Shown here in pieces: positions 11,890 through 22,058 of a DNA stretch of 64,000 nucleotides (the first letter of the stretch is position 1; each line of letters opens with the position of its first letter). Position numbers and translations under genes: made by a program. Below the pieces are notes generated by a model, which had not been told where the DNA came from, did not search any database, and saw only the letters and a list, made by a program, of their open reading frames with translations. The stretch is taken from NCBI GenBank assembly GCA_027475525.1, contig JAMWFC010000009.1, forward strand, positions 1,426,001-1,490,000. Reading direction: 5' to 3'. This stretch comes from Macrolepiota albuminosa (lineage: Eukaryota > Basidiomycota > Agaricomycetes > Agaricales > Agaricaceae).

Positions 11890-14298
11890 TCGTACCTGAC
11901 TAACAAAGCAAGCGAAACAACTCTTTCGGCCCTGAAGCATTACGTCATGGAGACTGAGCAACAAACTGGAAACAAAGTCAAGATTATCCAGGTCGATGGA
12001 GGTAGGGAGTGGGTGAACCAGCTATGGCACGAATACTGTCAGCAAACAGGGATCGCCCTCAGGCCCGTGGTACCCTATGCACACGCACAGAATGGAGTAG
12101 TTGAGCGTTCCATTTGGATTATTTTCGACGGAGTCCAATGCTTACTCGCTGAGAGCAACCTTCCGAAGAGTCTCTGGGCTGAAGCAGCGGCGACTATCAT
12201 CTACACACAAAACCTCTTACCATTGACTTGCCACCCCGACATCATTCCAGAGGAGAAGTGGTCAGGGAAAAGGCAGGACGTTGGACACCTGCACCTGTTT
12301 GGCTGTATTGGATATGCAAGGGTTCCCAAAGAATTGATAAGGTCCAAACTCAACCCATGATTGGTTAAGTACATCATGGTGGGGTACTCGAGTCATGGGT
12401 ACTGCCTCTATGACAGGGCACACCACATCATCGTGACCAGTCAGGACATTATCTTTGAGGAGGGTTTTGGTCACTGCACGATCACTATTCCTGAGGAGGA
12501 TGACCTAGAGTCCTGGACCCCCCTTTCCATGAACCCTGCTGCTCCACCGATCCTACCACCCAGACAACAGATCGCTCCTCGCATATGCCCATTGGATGGA
12601 CTGTTACACCCCGCGGCACTGCCAGAAGTTGAGCAGGCAGCTTTCCAGGATACCGCCACTGAAGGGCCTCCTCAAGCCCTACAACAATCCACATGCACTA
12701 CTCGCCCGACGCGTGCAATACTAGATGCCAGGGAATCCCTTGCAACACGGGAGGCCGCCAGAACCGCCGGAGAGGAATGGGCTGAGGGGGAGGATGCCCC
12801 TGAGGTGCTGTGTGTGGCGTCTACGGCATTCACATTCCTTGCATTGACCATTGTGGATGGGGAGAGCAGTGTACCAAAGAGCTACTGGGAGGCTATGAGG
12901 AGACCGGACCTGTGGGGTCCCGCTATGAAGGCCAAGCTGGAGGTTATGGAAAAGAAAGAGGTTTGGGAGGTAATAGACATGGAGGAGGTCCCTAGTGGGA
13001 AGAAGATAGTGGATTGTATGTGGGTATACGCCAATAAGTACAATGCGGAGGGGGAGATCGTTAAGCGGAAGGCGAGGTTAGTTGCAAAGGGGTATACACA
13101 GGTACAAGGGGAGGATTTTGATGAAACATATGCATCAGTTGTCCGCCTGGAGTCCATGAGGATGACTGTCGCAGTGGCCGCTGCTCTAGGAATGCACGTG
13201 TGGCAAATAGACTTCGTATCCGCTTACTTGAACAGCAAGCTCGAGCACACCGTGTACATGAGACCCCCTCCAGGTTTTTGAGAGGGGGAGGGTAAGGCTC
13301 TGCACCTCAAGAAAACGCTGTACGGCCTCATGCAGGGTGGACATAATTGGTGGCATGTACTCGACCAGGCATATGATGAACTAGGCTACCTTGCCTCACG
13401 CGCCGATAGTTGTGTAAGGTACAAACGAGTCACGACTGAACACACTATAACTGACAACTACAACGACGATGTACTGGGAGCCTCGACAACTATGGAAGGT
13501 TCAAGAGCCGCCAAGGCTGAGCTTGGATCAAAGTTTGAGGTAAAAGATATGGGAGAGCTAAATTACATCTTGGGTGTGCGCTTTGATAGGGATCTGACTA
13601 CAGGAGACATTCACCTCTCACAACAAACATACTTAGAACGCATGCTCAAACGTTTCGAATTCCAAGATGCGAACTCTCAAAACACCCCACTCCCAGCCAG
13701 TCTCTCTCTGATGGAGTCCCCATCACCCCAAACTGAAGAAGACCAAAAATACATGTGCAACAAATCTTATCGTGAGGCCTTGGGGTCCTTGATGTGGGCT
13801 CAGGCGGCTACCAGACCAGACTTAGCATTTGCTGTCGGGCTCCTTGCACGGTACCAGAACAACTCCGGACCTGCTCACTGGAAAGCATTAGTCCATGTGA
13901 TGCAGTATGTGAATGGGACTCTGGACTACCGCATCACCTATTGACGAGGTGCTGATATCAAGCCCCTGGGATATGTGGATGCTGACTATGGAGGCGATAT
14001 GGATACTCGACGCTCTATGGGCAGGTATGTGTTTACCATGGCTGGCAGAGCCGTGTCCTGGAGCTCCAAGCGTCAGCAAACCGTGGCACTTTCAACAACC
14101 GAAGCTGAATATATGGCACTGACCTGAGGCGCCCAGCAAGCCATGTGGATGTTCAATTGGCTCCTTGACGTGGATCTCGCTCAGAAATTACCTGCTGTTA
14201 CTTATGTGGACAACTCACTGGCTCTTTCTCTGGCCCTGTATACCAAGGGGCATGCCTGAGCTAAGCATATTGACATTCGGCATCACTATATCCAAGAA

Positions 14299-14664
14299 TG
14301 TTGGACCGCATGGCCACCGTCACTTTGCCTCCATCACACATATCACATCTAGCACCCCTTGAGCGCATACCTCTTTGGCCATCTCCTTGGCCATCACTCC
14401 TTTGTTGCACCTTTCTTTGACCACCGTACTCCTTTGTTACATATTCGTATATATACTCCACACATGCAGACAGACCCTCAGTCACTTGTATCGGACTGAG
14501 GGTATGTGGACACATTTCTATGCATAGATATCTATCACACTAACATCGTACCAATAGACCTACGTACTCACGACTCTGTATTAGGTACGACATAATGCAG
14601 TCACTTGTATCGGACTGAGGACCTACGTACTCACAACTCTGTATTAGGGGAATAAGTTCTAACA
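14299..14664 (+). repeat. Solo copia-type LTR inside copia-1
   Basis: A 366-bp insertion running from tgttgga to ttctaaca, placed in the RNase H region of copia-1. Flanks are aagaa (14294-14298) and gagaa (14665-14669), a target duplication with one mutation. Ignoring the insert and one flank restores the RNase H reading. Internally it repeats a cacttgtatcggactgagg segment and a cctacgtactcac segment, and it carries the ACCCTCAGT/ACTGAGGGT hairpin. Confidence 0.85.
14474..14503 (+). other. LTR hairpin, 9-bp stem, 12-nt loop
   Basis: ACCCTCAGT and ACTGAGGGT separated by 12 nt, inside the solo LTR. The same stem recurs in other, otherwise different copia LTRs of the window. Confidence 0.8.
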
Positions 14665-14814
14665 GAGAACACGTTAAAATGGGGGAGATCCAGGTCGTCC
14701 ACATCCCATCCACCCAAAATCCTGCCGACCTATTCACCAAACCCCTTGGACGCTTGACTCATTCCCATCTTGTTGGGCTTCTTGGCCTCCGACCCCAGCT
14801 CGAGTCTGGGGGAG

Positions 14815-15170
14815 TGTCGAAATAGACTCTCCGCTGTGGCGGCGGCGTCGGTTACTTCCCGGTTATTAAGAGTTTTCTTTAATTCTTTATTTTATTTCCT
14901 TCTTATCTTGCTTACTTCTCCAGTACAATCGAACTCGATTGTACTATATAGTTTTCCTCAGCCACCATGCTGCTACCTTATGTGGCGCAAACCCCGTCTC
15001 GTGACCCTCAGTCCTTTTACCAAGACTGAGGGTATGTCGTTACTTCTAATTGTGTCGTTACTTTCGTACTTACTCGACCTGTAGGATACTTGAGACTTAC
15101 TTCGTCTAACAGGTCAAATACAGTCCTTTTACCAAGACTGAGGGATACTTGAGACTTACTTCGTCTAACA
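14815..15170 (+). repeat. copia-1 3' LTR
   Basis: It begins tgtcgaaatag directly after the purine tract tctgggggag and ends ttcgtctaaca. The same ending also occurs at 15101-15111, because the last part of the LTR is internally duplicated, so the true end could be either. Beyond 15170 lies F-box-related sequence. Confidence 0.8.
15004..15033 (+). other. LTR hairpin, 9-bp stem, 12-nt loop
   Basis: The ACCCTCAGT/ACTGAGGGT stem with a 12-nt loop, in the copia-1 3' LTR. A half copy of the hairpin follows at 15120-15144. Confidence 0.8.
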
Positions 15171-15240
15171 CGATTGATAGATCAGAAGCCATCTGCGCAA
15201 GTAATACACGTTCCAGCGCTTGAACGTCAAGATTACCAGT
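15171..15240 (-). pseudogene. F-box gene fragment flanking copia-1
   Basis: About 60 bp read as the reverse complement of the second exon of the F-box gene downstream (matching around 16840-16902). This is a third, mostly deleted copy and marks the insertion target of copia-1. Confidence 0.75.
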
Positions 15241-15757
15241 AATTGACGTGCAACAGTTGAGGATCTAGAGAGATCCAACTTAAGTAAGTAACGTAATATA
15301 ATAAATGATAAAGATACACACCTCAGTATCGTGCGCGTCAATACGGTACGAACTGAGGTGTGGCAGAAAAATAAAAATATTTTCTCCGTGCCTGTCCTGC
15401 CCGATTGAACCCTCCACCCACCAGTGCATTCAATATTGGGTTTGTTTGATCAGTGTCAGAAGTGTTTGTGTGCTTGTTGAGTGGAAATCCCCTTGTAGAG
15501 AACACTTACCGACATATGTGCCTTTGGTAGTGGTGATTGCGGAACAGGAACAAAAGCATCATCATTCCGTCACTCGCTCAGTTGTGTATCCAGATGGAAT
15601 CGATGCGGCTTTGCTCGGACCAATACTGATTGAGTAGTTACAGGAGGCAAGTGGTCACTTAGACACTTCAACCGTACTGACTGGGTTACTTCCGGCCTCG
15701 GTGAGTTAACTTTGTCTCGTTTTGCTCATACTTTGACCTGAATTTAAAAGGATCGTG

Positions 15758-17023
15758 ATGACAACAAGGCTCGGAGAAACAGTACCACAGGAGCTTCAAG
15801 ATGAGATCATCGGAAATCTTTGGGAGGACTCCAGATCACTTGCCATTTGTAGTCTCGTGTCCTCTCCATGGCTTGAACGTGCTCGCACCTTACTTTTCTC
15901 GAATGTCAAGGTTCGCATTTCTTCGAGAAACGAGGAAAATTTTGCGAGGACAACGAGGTTGATGGAACTACTTGTTGCACCCCATTCACACCTGGGGCGA
16001 TACATCCAATATTTCTCTATCGATGGTCCAGACACGTTTTATCAGTGCTTTGACATTGATTTGAGAGCCCCTCTGGACGCTTATGACGAATTTTCCTCCA
16101 TGTTACATGTCATCCTTCCCAATTTGACTCGCGTTCGCCGACTGACAATGGAGATGCTCACATGGGCTAGGACTCCGCAACACGTCAGGAATCTCTTAGG
16201 GTCCTTGATCCATGTCGTCTTTGTCAGTTGGCTTGAGGTGCATTTTGATCACCTGGATGAACTCATTTTGTTCTCGAATACGAGTTTTCCTGCTCTTGAG
16301 ACCTTACGCATCCATGGCCTTCGAGTCGAAAATCCTCCGCGGATTGAATGGTCAACATTATTGCCAGATACAAACAGGTTCGGATGTTTGCACGCCCTGG
16401 AACTCTATGTGGAAGAGTCGACTGGGCCTCTTCTTGCGGCACTAACGTCCAACGTCATTCCCATGCGAAATATCGACACACTTGATCTAGAGGTTTTTGA
16501 CAAGTCCTTTCTGGAGCAAGTTGGCCTCCTCATACGTGCCACTGGTTCCAACCTCACTGTCCTGAAATTCCATCTCTACTTTTCCTTCGAGGATAAAGAT
16601 CGAGGTGAATGATCCATCGGTTCGTTTCCTCGACAAGGGTTAAAACTTACCTTGGTGTTTTTAGGTCTTGACCAGATGATATTACCGATCTCTCTCAGCC
16701 AGAATGTGAACTTGAAGTTCTTGCAATTCGATGTGGATCTCTATGAAGGATGTTCATATTGGTTGACTCAGATGCTTGAATCAAGCGCACCAATACGCAG
16801 CCTTAAAGAGATTCATATTAGATTTGTGATATATCGTGGAGATCTTGACGTTCAGACGCTGGAACGTGTATTACTTGCGCAGATGGCTTCTGATCTGTCA
16901 ATCTTTTTAAAGTGTTTTGGGACGAACGGCCCCGCGCTTTCAAAGCAACTTTTGCACTCCATGCCAGAACTCTCAAAGCGCACACATTTATCAGTGGTTT
17001 ACGTTGAAGGTGGAAGAACTTAG
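15758..17023 (+). CDS. F-box protein, copy 1
   Basis: Two exons, 15758-16604 and 16665-17023, joined by a 60-nt GT-AG intron, giving 401 aa. The N-terminus (VPQELQDEIIGNLWEDSR, CSLVSSPWLERARTLLF) is the F-box motif used by agaricomycete SCF-type substrate adaptors. The remainder is leucine-rich and repeat-like, as usual for these families. The start is the ATG at 15758. A TAG at 17021 replaces the TGG found in copy 2, removing the last few residues (LTGEIVPW). An intron-like sequence precedes the ATG in the leader. Possible further C-terminal exons in 17060-17250 are not resolved. The substrate is unknown. Confidence 0.8.
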
Positions 17024-17260
17024 TTGACAGGAGAGATTGTGCCATGGTAGGTATCAGTAAAACGCTCGAATAGATAAAAACGTTGGACTGCAAGCATAGT
17101 CGACATAGTGAAATTCTGAGATCTTCCAAAACCTCTCAATTCTTAGACTTCGAACTCTGCCAATTTGTCCTCTGGGATCTAGATGTGGCTCATCGAAGAA
17201 TCAGTACGAAGTCGAAGTCCATGCGGACAACGTGGACTACGTCTCGTTCCTTCTACATAT

Positions 17261-17947
17261 TGTTGCGATCCGGCATACAATTTCACCACGAGCATTGAGC
17301 CAGGGAGTGCACGGACCCGGAGACACAAAGGACTCAGGGGTGCATTGACCAATATTCTCTTTGTCCATAAGTACAATAGACACGAATAGATATATGTACC
17401 ACACTACGCTACCGGCACCCTCAGTCAATTGAGCAAAGACTGAGGGTGAGTTTACAGTACACACTAGACGACTAAACAGATACTTACCATACGATACAGA
17501 CTTACTTGTAACTGTGTCGTATAGGCCTCACCTTCTAACACATTTTTTTTTGGAGTGGCGTTAGTAGTGTGATGGGCATCGCCCTGGGCGTCCCCTTTGC
17601 ACCCTCTGTGCTGCACACTTGGGATTTAAACCAGATTCTGACATCTCGGGCAGCTATCATTTTGTATCACTTTCTCCGCAAGGAAATGCTTTTACGCACT
17701 CGTGTGCGGGGCTACGGATTTCAACCTATTCCCTATTACCCACTAAAACCCAGCTCTGAACTTCACCGTTTAGGTCTCTTGTCTTGTCGTGTCCACCTCG
17801 ACTATTCCGGTTTCCTCCCATGTCTCCATTACCACTTTAACTTTAAAGGGTATTGATTTCTTCCCAAACTTTCCGTTTGTCATCTCTTGATGTCGAGGTC
17901 TGTCTGCCCTTGTTGATATTGCAGCGTTCCACCCTGTCCTTCTAACA
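17261..17947 (+). mobile_element. LTR-derived insertion with catat target duplication
   Basis: 687 bp absent from the other arm of the inverted duplication, running from tgttgcg to ttctaaca and flanked by catat (17256-17260 and 17948-17952). An internal ttctaaca at 17540 suggests that 17261-17540 is a copia LTR with the usual hairpin. The 407 bp that follow (17541-17947) are unidentified. Confidence 0.7.
17416..17448 (+). other. LTR hairpin, 10-bp stem, 13-nt loop
   Basis: CACCCTCAGT and ACTGAGGGTG around a 13-nt loop. The stem is the same as in the other copia LTRs, but the loop differs. Confidence 0.8.
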
Positions 17948-18056
17948 CATATGTAACTCAGAAATTCGCGCTTCTTCTTGAGATATATATGTACATATTT
18001 TTTTTCGTGTGCCACTTCCAAGGAAGCAAGGCTGGACTTGTTTCGTCTTCCATTCA

Positions 18057-18210
18057 ACGGGTATCCCTGGACCTCGTTATAATACATCCATCCCTTGACG
18101 ACGGACGAACACACCTTGGATCAGAAAAGGATGACGGGTATCCCTGGACCTCGTTATAATACATCCATCCCTTGACGACGGACGAACACACCTTGGATCA
18201 GAAAAGGATG
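18057..18210. repeat. Perfect 77-bp tandem duplication
   Basis: 18057-18133 is repeated exactly as 18134-18210, in non-coding sequence. The corresponding stretch of the right inverted arm has only one copy. Confidence 0.95.
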
Positions 18211-19060
18211 GGGAGGTTCGCGGCTTCTCAGGGATCCGGCCTTCGTGGGATTTTCTTGTGTATCTACATATATGAGTTGTGGGTCTGGGTGTGTGGGTGT
18301 GTGAGTGTATGATCGAGCGTCGGACGACGGACGACGGACGACTGATTTTATGTAACCGCCGGCAAGCCACAATGCTTGGCTATGTAAGAGGCGGGGGGGT
18401 AAAGTAATGAGTGTATGTATGTGTATGTACTTTACTCTAATAATGTAATTAGGCCTCCATGTCCATTGTGCCAGAGGCGGCCGGTGTTCGTGTTCTGTAT
18501 TTTATTTTTGGGTATCGGAACTTTCCCTCGCAGGATTTGTGGGTGCGTTGTGGTGGGTGTAAGTATGATCGAGCGTCGGACGACGGACGGACGACGGACG
18601 ACTGATCATGATCATGATCATGAGATGAAATGAAGTTTGATTGATCGGGTAGGACTTGTCAACGGCGATAAGGGCTAATCAAGGGGCAGGCAGGAGGGTA
18701 GACAAGGAAACCATGGGATGGCATGGGAATGGGATGGGGATGGGGATGGGGATGGAGGTGGGGATGAGATGATCATGATTATGATTTACATCTATCTATC
18801 TATCTTCTCTTCTGTGCGGATCCGAGCCCAAGGGGAGAGAAAACGATTCTATGAGATTGGTTCCGGTTTTCTTTAATTGTTAAGTGCACTATTTACATAC
18901 ACATAAATATTCAAAGGGATGTCTTGGAAGTACAGTATCAACCCACGAGACATCAAGTCGAGGGATGAATAAAAAAAAGGCAAAGGCGAAGCGAAATGAT
19001 GATAAACGAAACCGTAAACCCGACCTAGAAGTGATGCATGGGTATAGCGAAGGAAGAAGG
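18211..19060. other. Gene-free stretch with simple repeats
   Basis: No gene recognised. It contains GT-rich sequence near 18280-18310, two arrays of a cggacga unit (about 18313-18345 and 18573-18603), a tgatca/atcatg run near 18600 and a gggatgggga run near 18720-18765. Confidence 0.7.
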
Positions 19061-19061
19061 C

Positions 19062-19586
19062 CTAGAGTGCGAGTGCAGCGAGGCCGACGGCGGCGAAAAG
19101 CGCGTTGGCGGAGCCTCGGTGGAGCGTGGCTGCGTTGGAAGAAGTCGCGGGGGCAGTGGCGGACGTAGAAGCAGTGGCGGACGTGGAAGCAGTGGACGCA
19201 GGTAGTGAGCTCGTGAGGGTGACGCCCTACAATACAATCAGCGTACAGAAGAGGAGAAGAAAGTGGAGGGGAAACGAACGACAGAGGCACAGATCTGGCG
19301 GGAGACAGAGAGGGCGTTCTGGAGGTCGTCGCCTGAGCAGGCAGACTCGATGCAGGAGGTGGATTTGGAGACGAAGGCCTGGGACTTGCACAGACACAGG
19401 TTGTCAGTCGGTGCGCATCCTTCCAGATCGACGTTTGTCCCGAAGAGGCAGTTGTTTGCGCATGCTAGGGACGCGTGAGTGAGTGAGTGGGAGAAGTGAC
19501 GTGACTGACGTACATGGGATTTGGCGCGCGACGAGGGCTGCAGAGGCAGACGCGGCGAGAGCGAGGATAGCAAGGGCACAGCGCAT
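19062..19586 (-). CDS. CFEM-domain GPI-anchored cell-surface protein
   Basis: Three exons on the minus strand, 19586-19514, 19464-19280 and 19226-19062, give 140 aa. Residues 1-17 are a signal peptide (MRCALAILALAASASA). Residues about 25-87 carry eight cysteines in CFEM spacing, with the DNLCLC core and the CIESAC and ICASV segments. A Ser/Thr/Ala-rich stalk and a short hydrophobic tail after a small-residue site form a GPI-anchor signal. CFEM proteins sit at fungal walls or membranes and in some species bind haem or act in host interaction; which applies here is unknown. The second donor could be GTTCGT or the overlapping GTCGTT, both in phase. It is transcribed divergently from eL31, sharing about 300 bp of promoter. 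Confidence 0.9.
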
Positions 19587-19628
19587 TTTTTTTGGAATTG
19601 GTGGACAAGAAAAGCGATGAACCTTTTG

Positions 19629-19640
19629 CTTATATATGCG
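19629..19640 (-). promoter_or_regulatory. TATA box of the CFEM gene
   Basis: The minus strand reads CGCATATATAAG about 45 bp upstream of the CFEM start codon. Confidence 0.6.
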
Positions 19641-19884
19641 TGGCCCTGATCGTCAATGTGAGATGGTTCCTCATAATTATAATGGGACACGCAAAGTCGG
19701 CACAAAGGCCACAAACGCATGCCCATACGGAGGTTGTCTCCTTTCGACCATCGTCTCGTGACTCGGCATCTCCCGGTATCTGTTGCAAGCCACCTGAACC
19801 TTGTTTTGTTTACACGACAGAAAGCGGTGCGCCAAACAAAGCCGACTGCCTTGCCCACCGACCAAGAAGACTTTCCCTCAAGCA

Positions 19885-20469
19885 ATGGTCCGTCCTTTGT
19901 TTTCTCGCTCCGTCCAATGTCGCTCACTCACCCGTTCTAGGCCCCCGCTCCCAAGAAAAAGGTACCCCGCTTCGTCCATTTGCACTTTGCGCTACTGATG
20001 TCCCCAGACCACAGGCAAGGCCCGCTCCGCCCTCCAAGACGTCGTCACACGCGAATACACCATCCACCTACACAAACGCGTCCACGGCCGCTCCTTCAAA
20101 AAGCGTGCCCCATGGGCCGTCAAGTCCGTCGTAGATTTTGCGCAAAAGGCCATGGGCACCCAGGACGTCCGTCTCGACCCCCGTCTTAACCAGGCCATCT
20201 GGGCACAGGGTATCAAGACCGTCCCCCATAGGATGCGTCTCAAACTCGAGCGTGAGTCTCTTTGTTTTTTTTTTCTTTGTGTTAGGTCTTGAATGTGTTT
20301 ATTTTAGGCAAACGAAATGATGATGAGAACGCAAAGGAGAAGCTTTACACGTACGTCTCGCATGTCCCCGTCACTTCGTTCAAGGTGCGTAGCTATTCTC
20401 GCTTTGGTTTCTTCACATCTTTATCAATCCAAACAGGGCCTGCAAACCACCGTCGTCGACGCCGAGTAA
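19885..20469 (+). CDS. RPL31: 60S ribosomal protein eL31
   Basis: Exons 19885-19887, 19941-19961, 20008-20251, 20308-20384 and 20437-20469 give about 125 aa. The body matches the eL31 family closely: [40 protein letters not shown] and the ending [11 protein letters not shown]. eL31 is a structural protein of the large ribosomal subunit near the exit tunnel. The first exon is proposed to be just the ATG followed by a 53-nt intron with a GTCCGT donor. This is the least certain part, but it gives a lysine-rich N-terminus of the usual kind. The four introns of 46-56 nt are typical of basidiomycetes. Confidence 0.93.
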
Positions 20470-21095
20470 ATCCCTCCTTCGTCATGTCTTTACCTCGCAT
20501 ATTGTCTGTCCATTACCCTACTTCTATGCAATATGCTTCTTCCCGCGCACGAAAATAAACAAAAAAAAACGAGTTAAATGTCTTGGAACTCAATTTCATC
20601 CAACATACTCCAACCAAAATTGTCAGAAAATGTGGATGAGAAATATCCGCTCAGTGGTAGTAGATAATGGCAGATAACACGCCAGAACAATGGATGCGTT
20701 AATCACAAAACGCGCGCGGATTCTCACTCCCCACGACGAACCTGCCAGAAGTAAGATAAAGGATATCATAATTGAGGTATTTTTATTTATTCGTCATGGT
20801 TTTCTGATGAAACACTGTTACTGATACCTACCATGGCACAAACTCCTTGGCTTCGTACTGAATTTGATTGATTCCTCGATATCTTTGATCTTCGCATCTT
20901 TGATCTTCGCGAGGGATCTAATTCAGTCATTTCATATTACCTGCCCACCGGTTTCCTGCCAGAAGCAAGATAAAGATAATCGCTTGCGCTTGCGAGTAGC
21001 TTGGAAGGGATTGTTGTCAGTCAAATTGTCAATCGATCTGCCCATCATTTGTGCCTAATTCCAGTTCAACTGAGTTCCAGTTCCAGTAAGATAGG
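20470..21095. other. Intergenic stretch with F-box-flank echo
   Basis: No gene seen. Around 20808-20850 a short piece resembles the sequence just downstream of the F-box genes. A ctgccagaag(t/c)aagataaa phrase occurs twice (near 20742 and 20956). Confidence 0.5.
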
Positions 21096-21576
21096 TGTTG
21101 CAAATACACTCTAATATAACCATTGGATTATTTTCTTACATACGATCGTCCGTAACACACAAATAGGGGCGACCGGTTATCCTCCTCGCGCTAAGTTATC
21201 GTAGATCCCGGGAAGATAGGACAGAATATGTAGATAAATGATGAACGAATCATTCCTAATTACAATGTTAGCAATAAACAGAATTTGCCTGAGGTGAGGA
21301 CGGGTAGGCGTTCGAATAAAACCAGAATAACTCAACCGATTCTAGTCACGCCTGTGTAACGGTAGTCTACCTGAATAGGCAAAGTACGGTCACACAGCTT
21401 AAGTCTTGCGGGAAAGAACCGGTGTAAGTTCTAAGTTGCAAAACCTACCCTACTCTACTACATAGGGTCTTTTATACTCTCGGGGGAACACGGGAGCGGC
21501 TGGGGATCTACCGGTAGCCCAGCGGTAAAATAGATAACCAAGGCCGACTAAGTGACGGGGTCACGTATCCGTTACA
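21096..21576 (+). repeat. Probable solo LTR remnant
   Basis: The stretch from tgttgcaaatac to gttaca has LTR-like ends, a TATA-like tttatactctc and mixed composition, but I found no convincing target duplication or partner copy. Confidence 0.35.
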
Positions 21577-22058
21577 GCCTGAGTCACGTCTCAAAATACA
21601 CGCTTCGTTCCTCCCGTTCCTCCTTCCCTAATCGTGCCACGAAGGCCGGATGTCCTGAGAAACCGCGAATCTCCCAACCCTTTTCTGATCCAAGGGTGTT
21701 CGTCCGTCGTCAAGGTATGTATTATAAGGAGGTCTAGGGTGGCCGTAGAATAGAGCGACGAAAAAAAGTCCAGCCTTGCTTCTTGGAAGGGGCACAGGAA
21801 AAAAAAATATGTATATCTTAAAGAAGAAGCGCGAATTTCTAAGTTATATATGTAGAAGGAACGAGACGTAGTTCACGTTGTCCGCATAGACTTTGACTTC
21901 GTACAGATTCTTCGATTGGCCAGATCTAGATCCTGGAGGACACATTAGCAGAGTTCGAAGTCTTAAGAATTGAGAGGTTTTGGAAGATCTCAGAATTTCA
22001 CTATGTCGACTGTGCTTGCAGTCCAACGTTTTTATTTATTGGAGCGTTTTACTGATAC

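Larger units (their letters stand above)
11894..14820 (+). pseudogene. copia-1 polyprotein, right fragment (integrase, RT, RNase H) with five in-frame TGA stops
   Basis: Continuation of the copia polyprotein. The second and third integrase catalytic residues lie in IIQVDGGREW and NGVVERSI. The reverse transcriptase block starts near 12880 (MWVYANKYNAEGEI, RLVAKGYTQVQGEDF) and has YNDD in place of the usual YVDD at the catalytic site. RNase H shows [17 protein letters not shown] and YVDNSLAL. Stops fall at 12358, 13279, 13942, 14125 and 14257, all TGA, several where the family has Arg. A solo LTR interrupts the end of RNase H, and the tail PADLFTKPLGR resumes after it. The element is dead in this copy. 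Confidence 0.9.
1..15170 (+). mobile_element. Ty1/copia retrotransposon (copia-1), 5'-truncated by window edge, nested insertions
   Basis: A copia element whose reading direction is plus. The left LTR, gag and protease lie outside the window. The visible body starts in the GAG-pre-integrase zinc finger, is interrupted by a complete Ty3/gypsy element (355-11889) within the integrase core, resumes at 11894, and ends with a polypurine tract (14804-14814) and a 3' LTR from 14815. A solo LTR is also inserted near the RNase H end (14299-14664). The DNA just beyond the 3' LTR is an inverted fragment of an F-box gene, so copia-1 appears to have landed in an F-box paralogue. The 5' target duplication cannot be seen. 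Confidence 0.9.
15375..18250. repeat. Left arm of large inverted duplication (F-box locus)
   Basis: This arm is matched in reverse complement by 21632-23822, including F-box coding sequence, upstream and downstream flanks. The left arm is longer because it carries a 687-bp insertion (17261-17947) and a 77-bp duplication. Arms are close but not identical, so the duplication is not brand new. Confidence 0.85.

Noticed and set aside
12310..14300. Stop-codon reassignment of TGA to Arg
   Set aside because: The P450 gene ends in TGA, and TGA-only breaks are confined to mobile-element genes, so CpG decay is the simpler explanation.
15318..15358. CACCTCAGT/ACTGAGGTG inverted repeat as a fifth LTR hairpin
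   Set aside because: The stem differs by a base pair, the loop is 24 nt, and it lies outside a recognisable LTR. Kept only as related.
18313..18603. CRISPR-like short repeats (cggacga arrays)
   Set aside because: The units are contiguous without spacers and the genome is fungal; they are simple repeats.
18889..19290. Longer minus-strand frame overlapping the CFEM gene
   Set aside because: It reads Arg/Pro/Ser-rich low-complexity sequence in a different frame from the spliced CFEM product, which has all eight cysteines and both targeting signals.
21500..21560. tRNA-like ggtagcccagcggtaaaat
   Set aside because: It looks a little like a D-arm, but no matching acceptor, anticodon or T arm could be folded.
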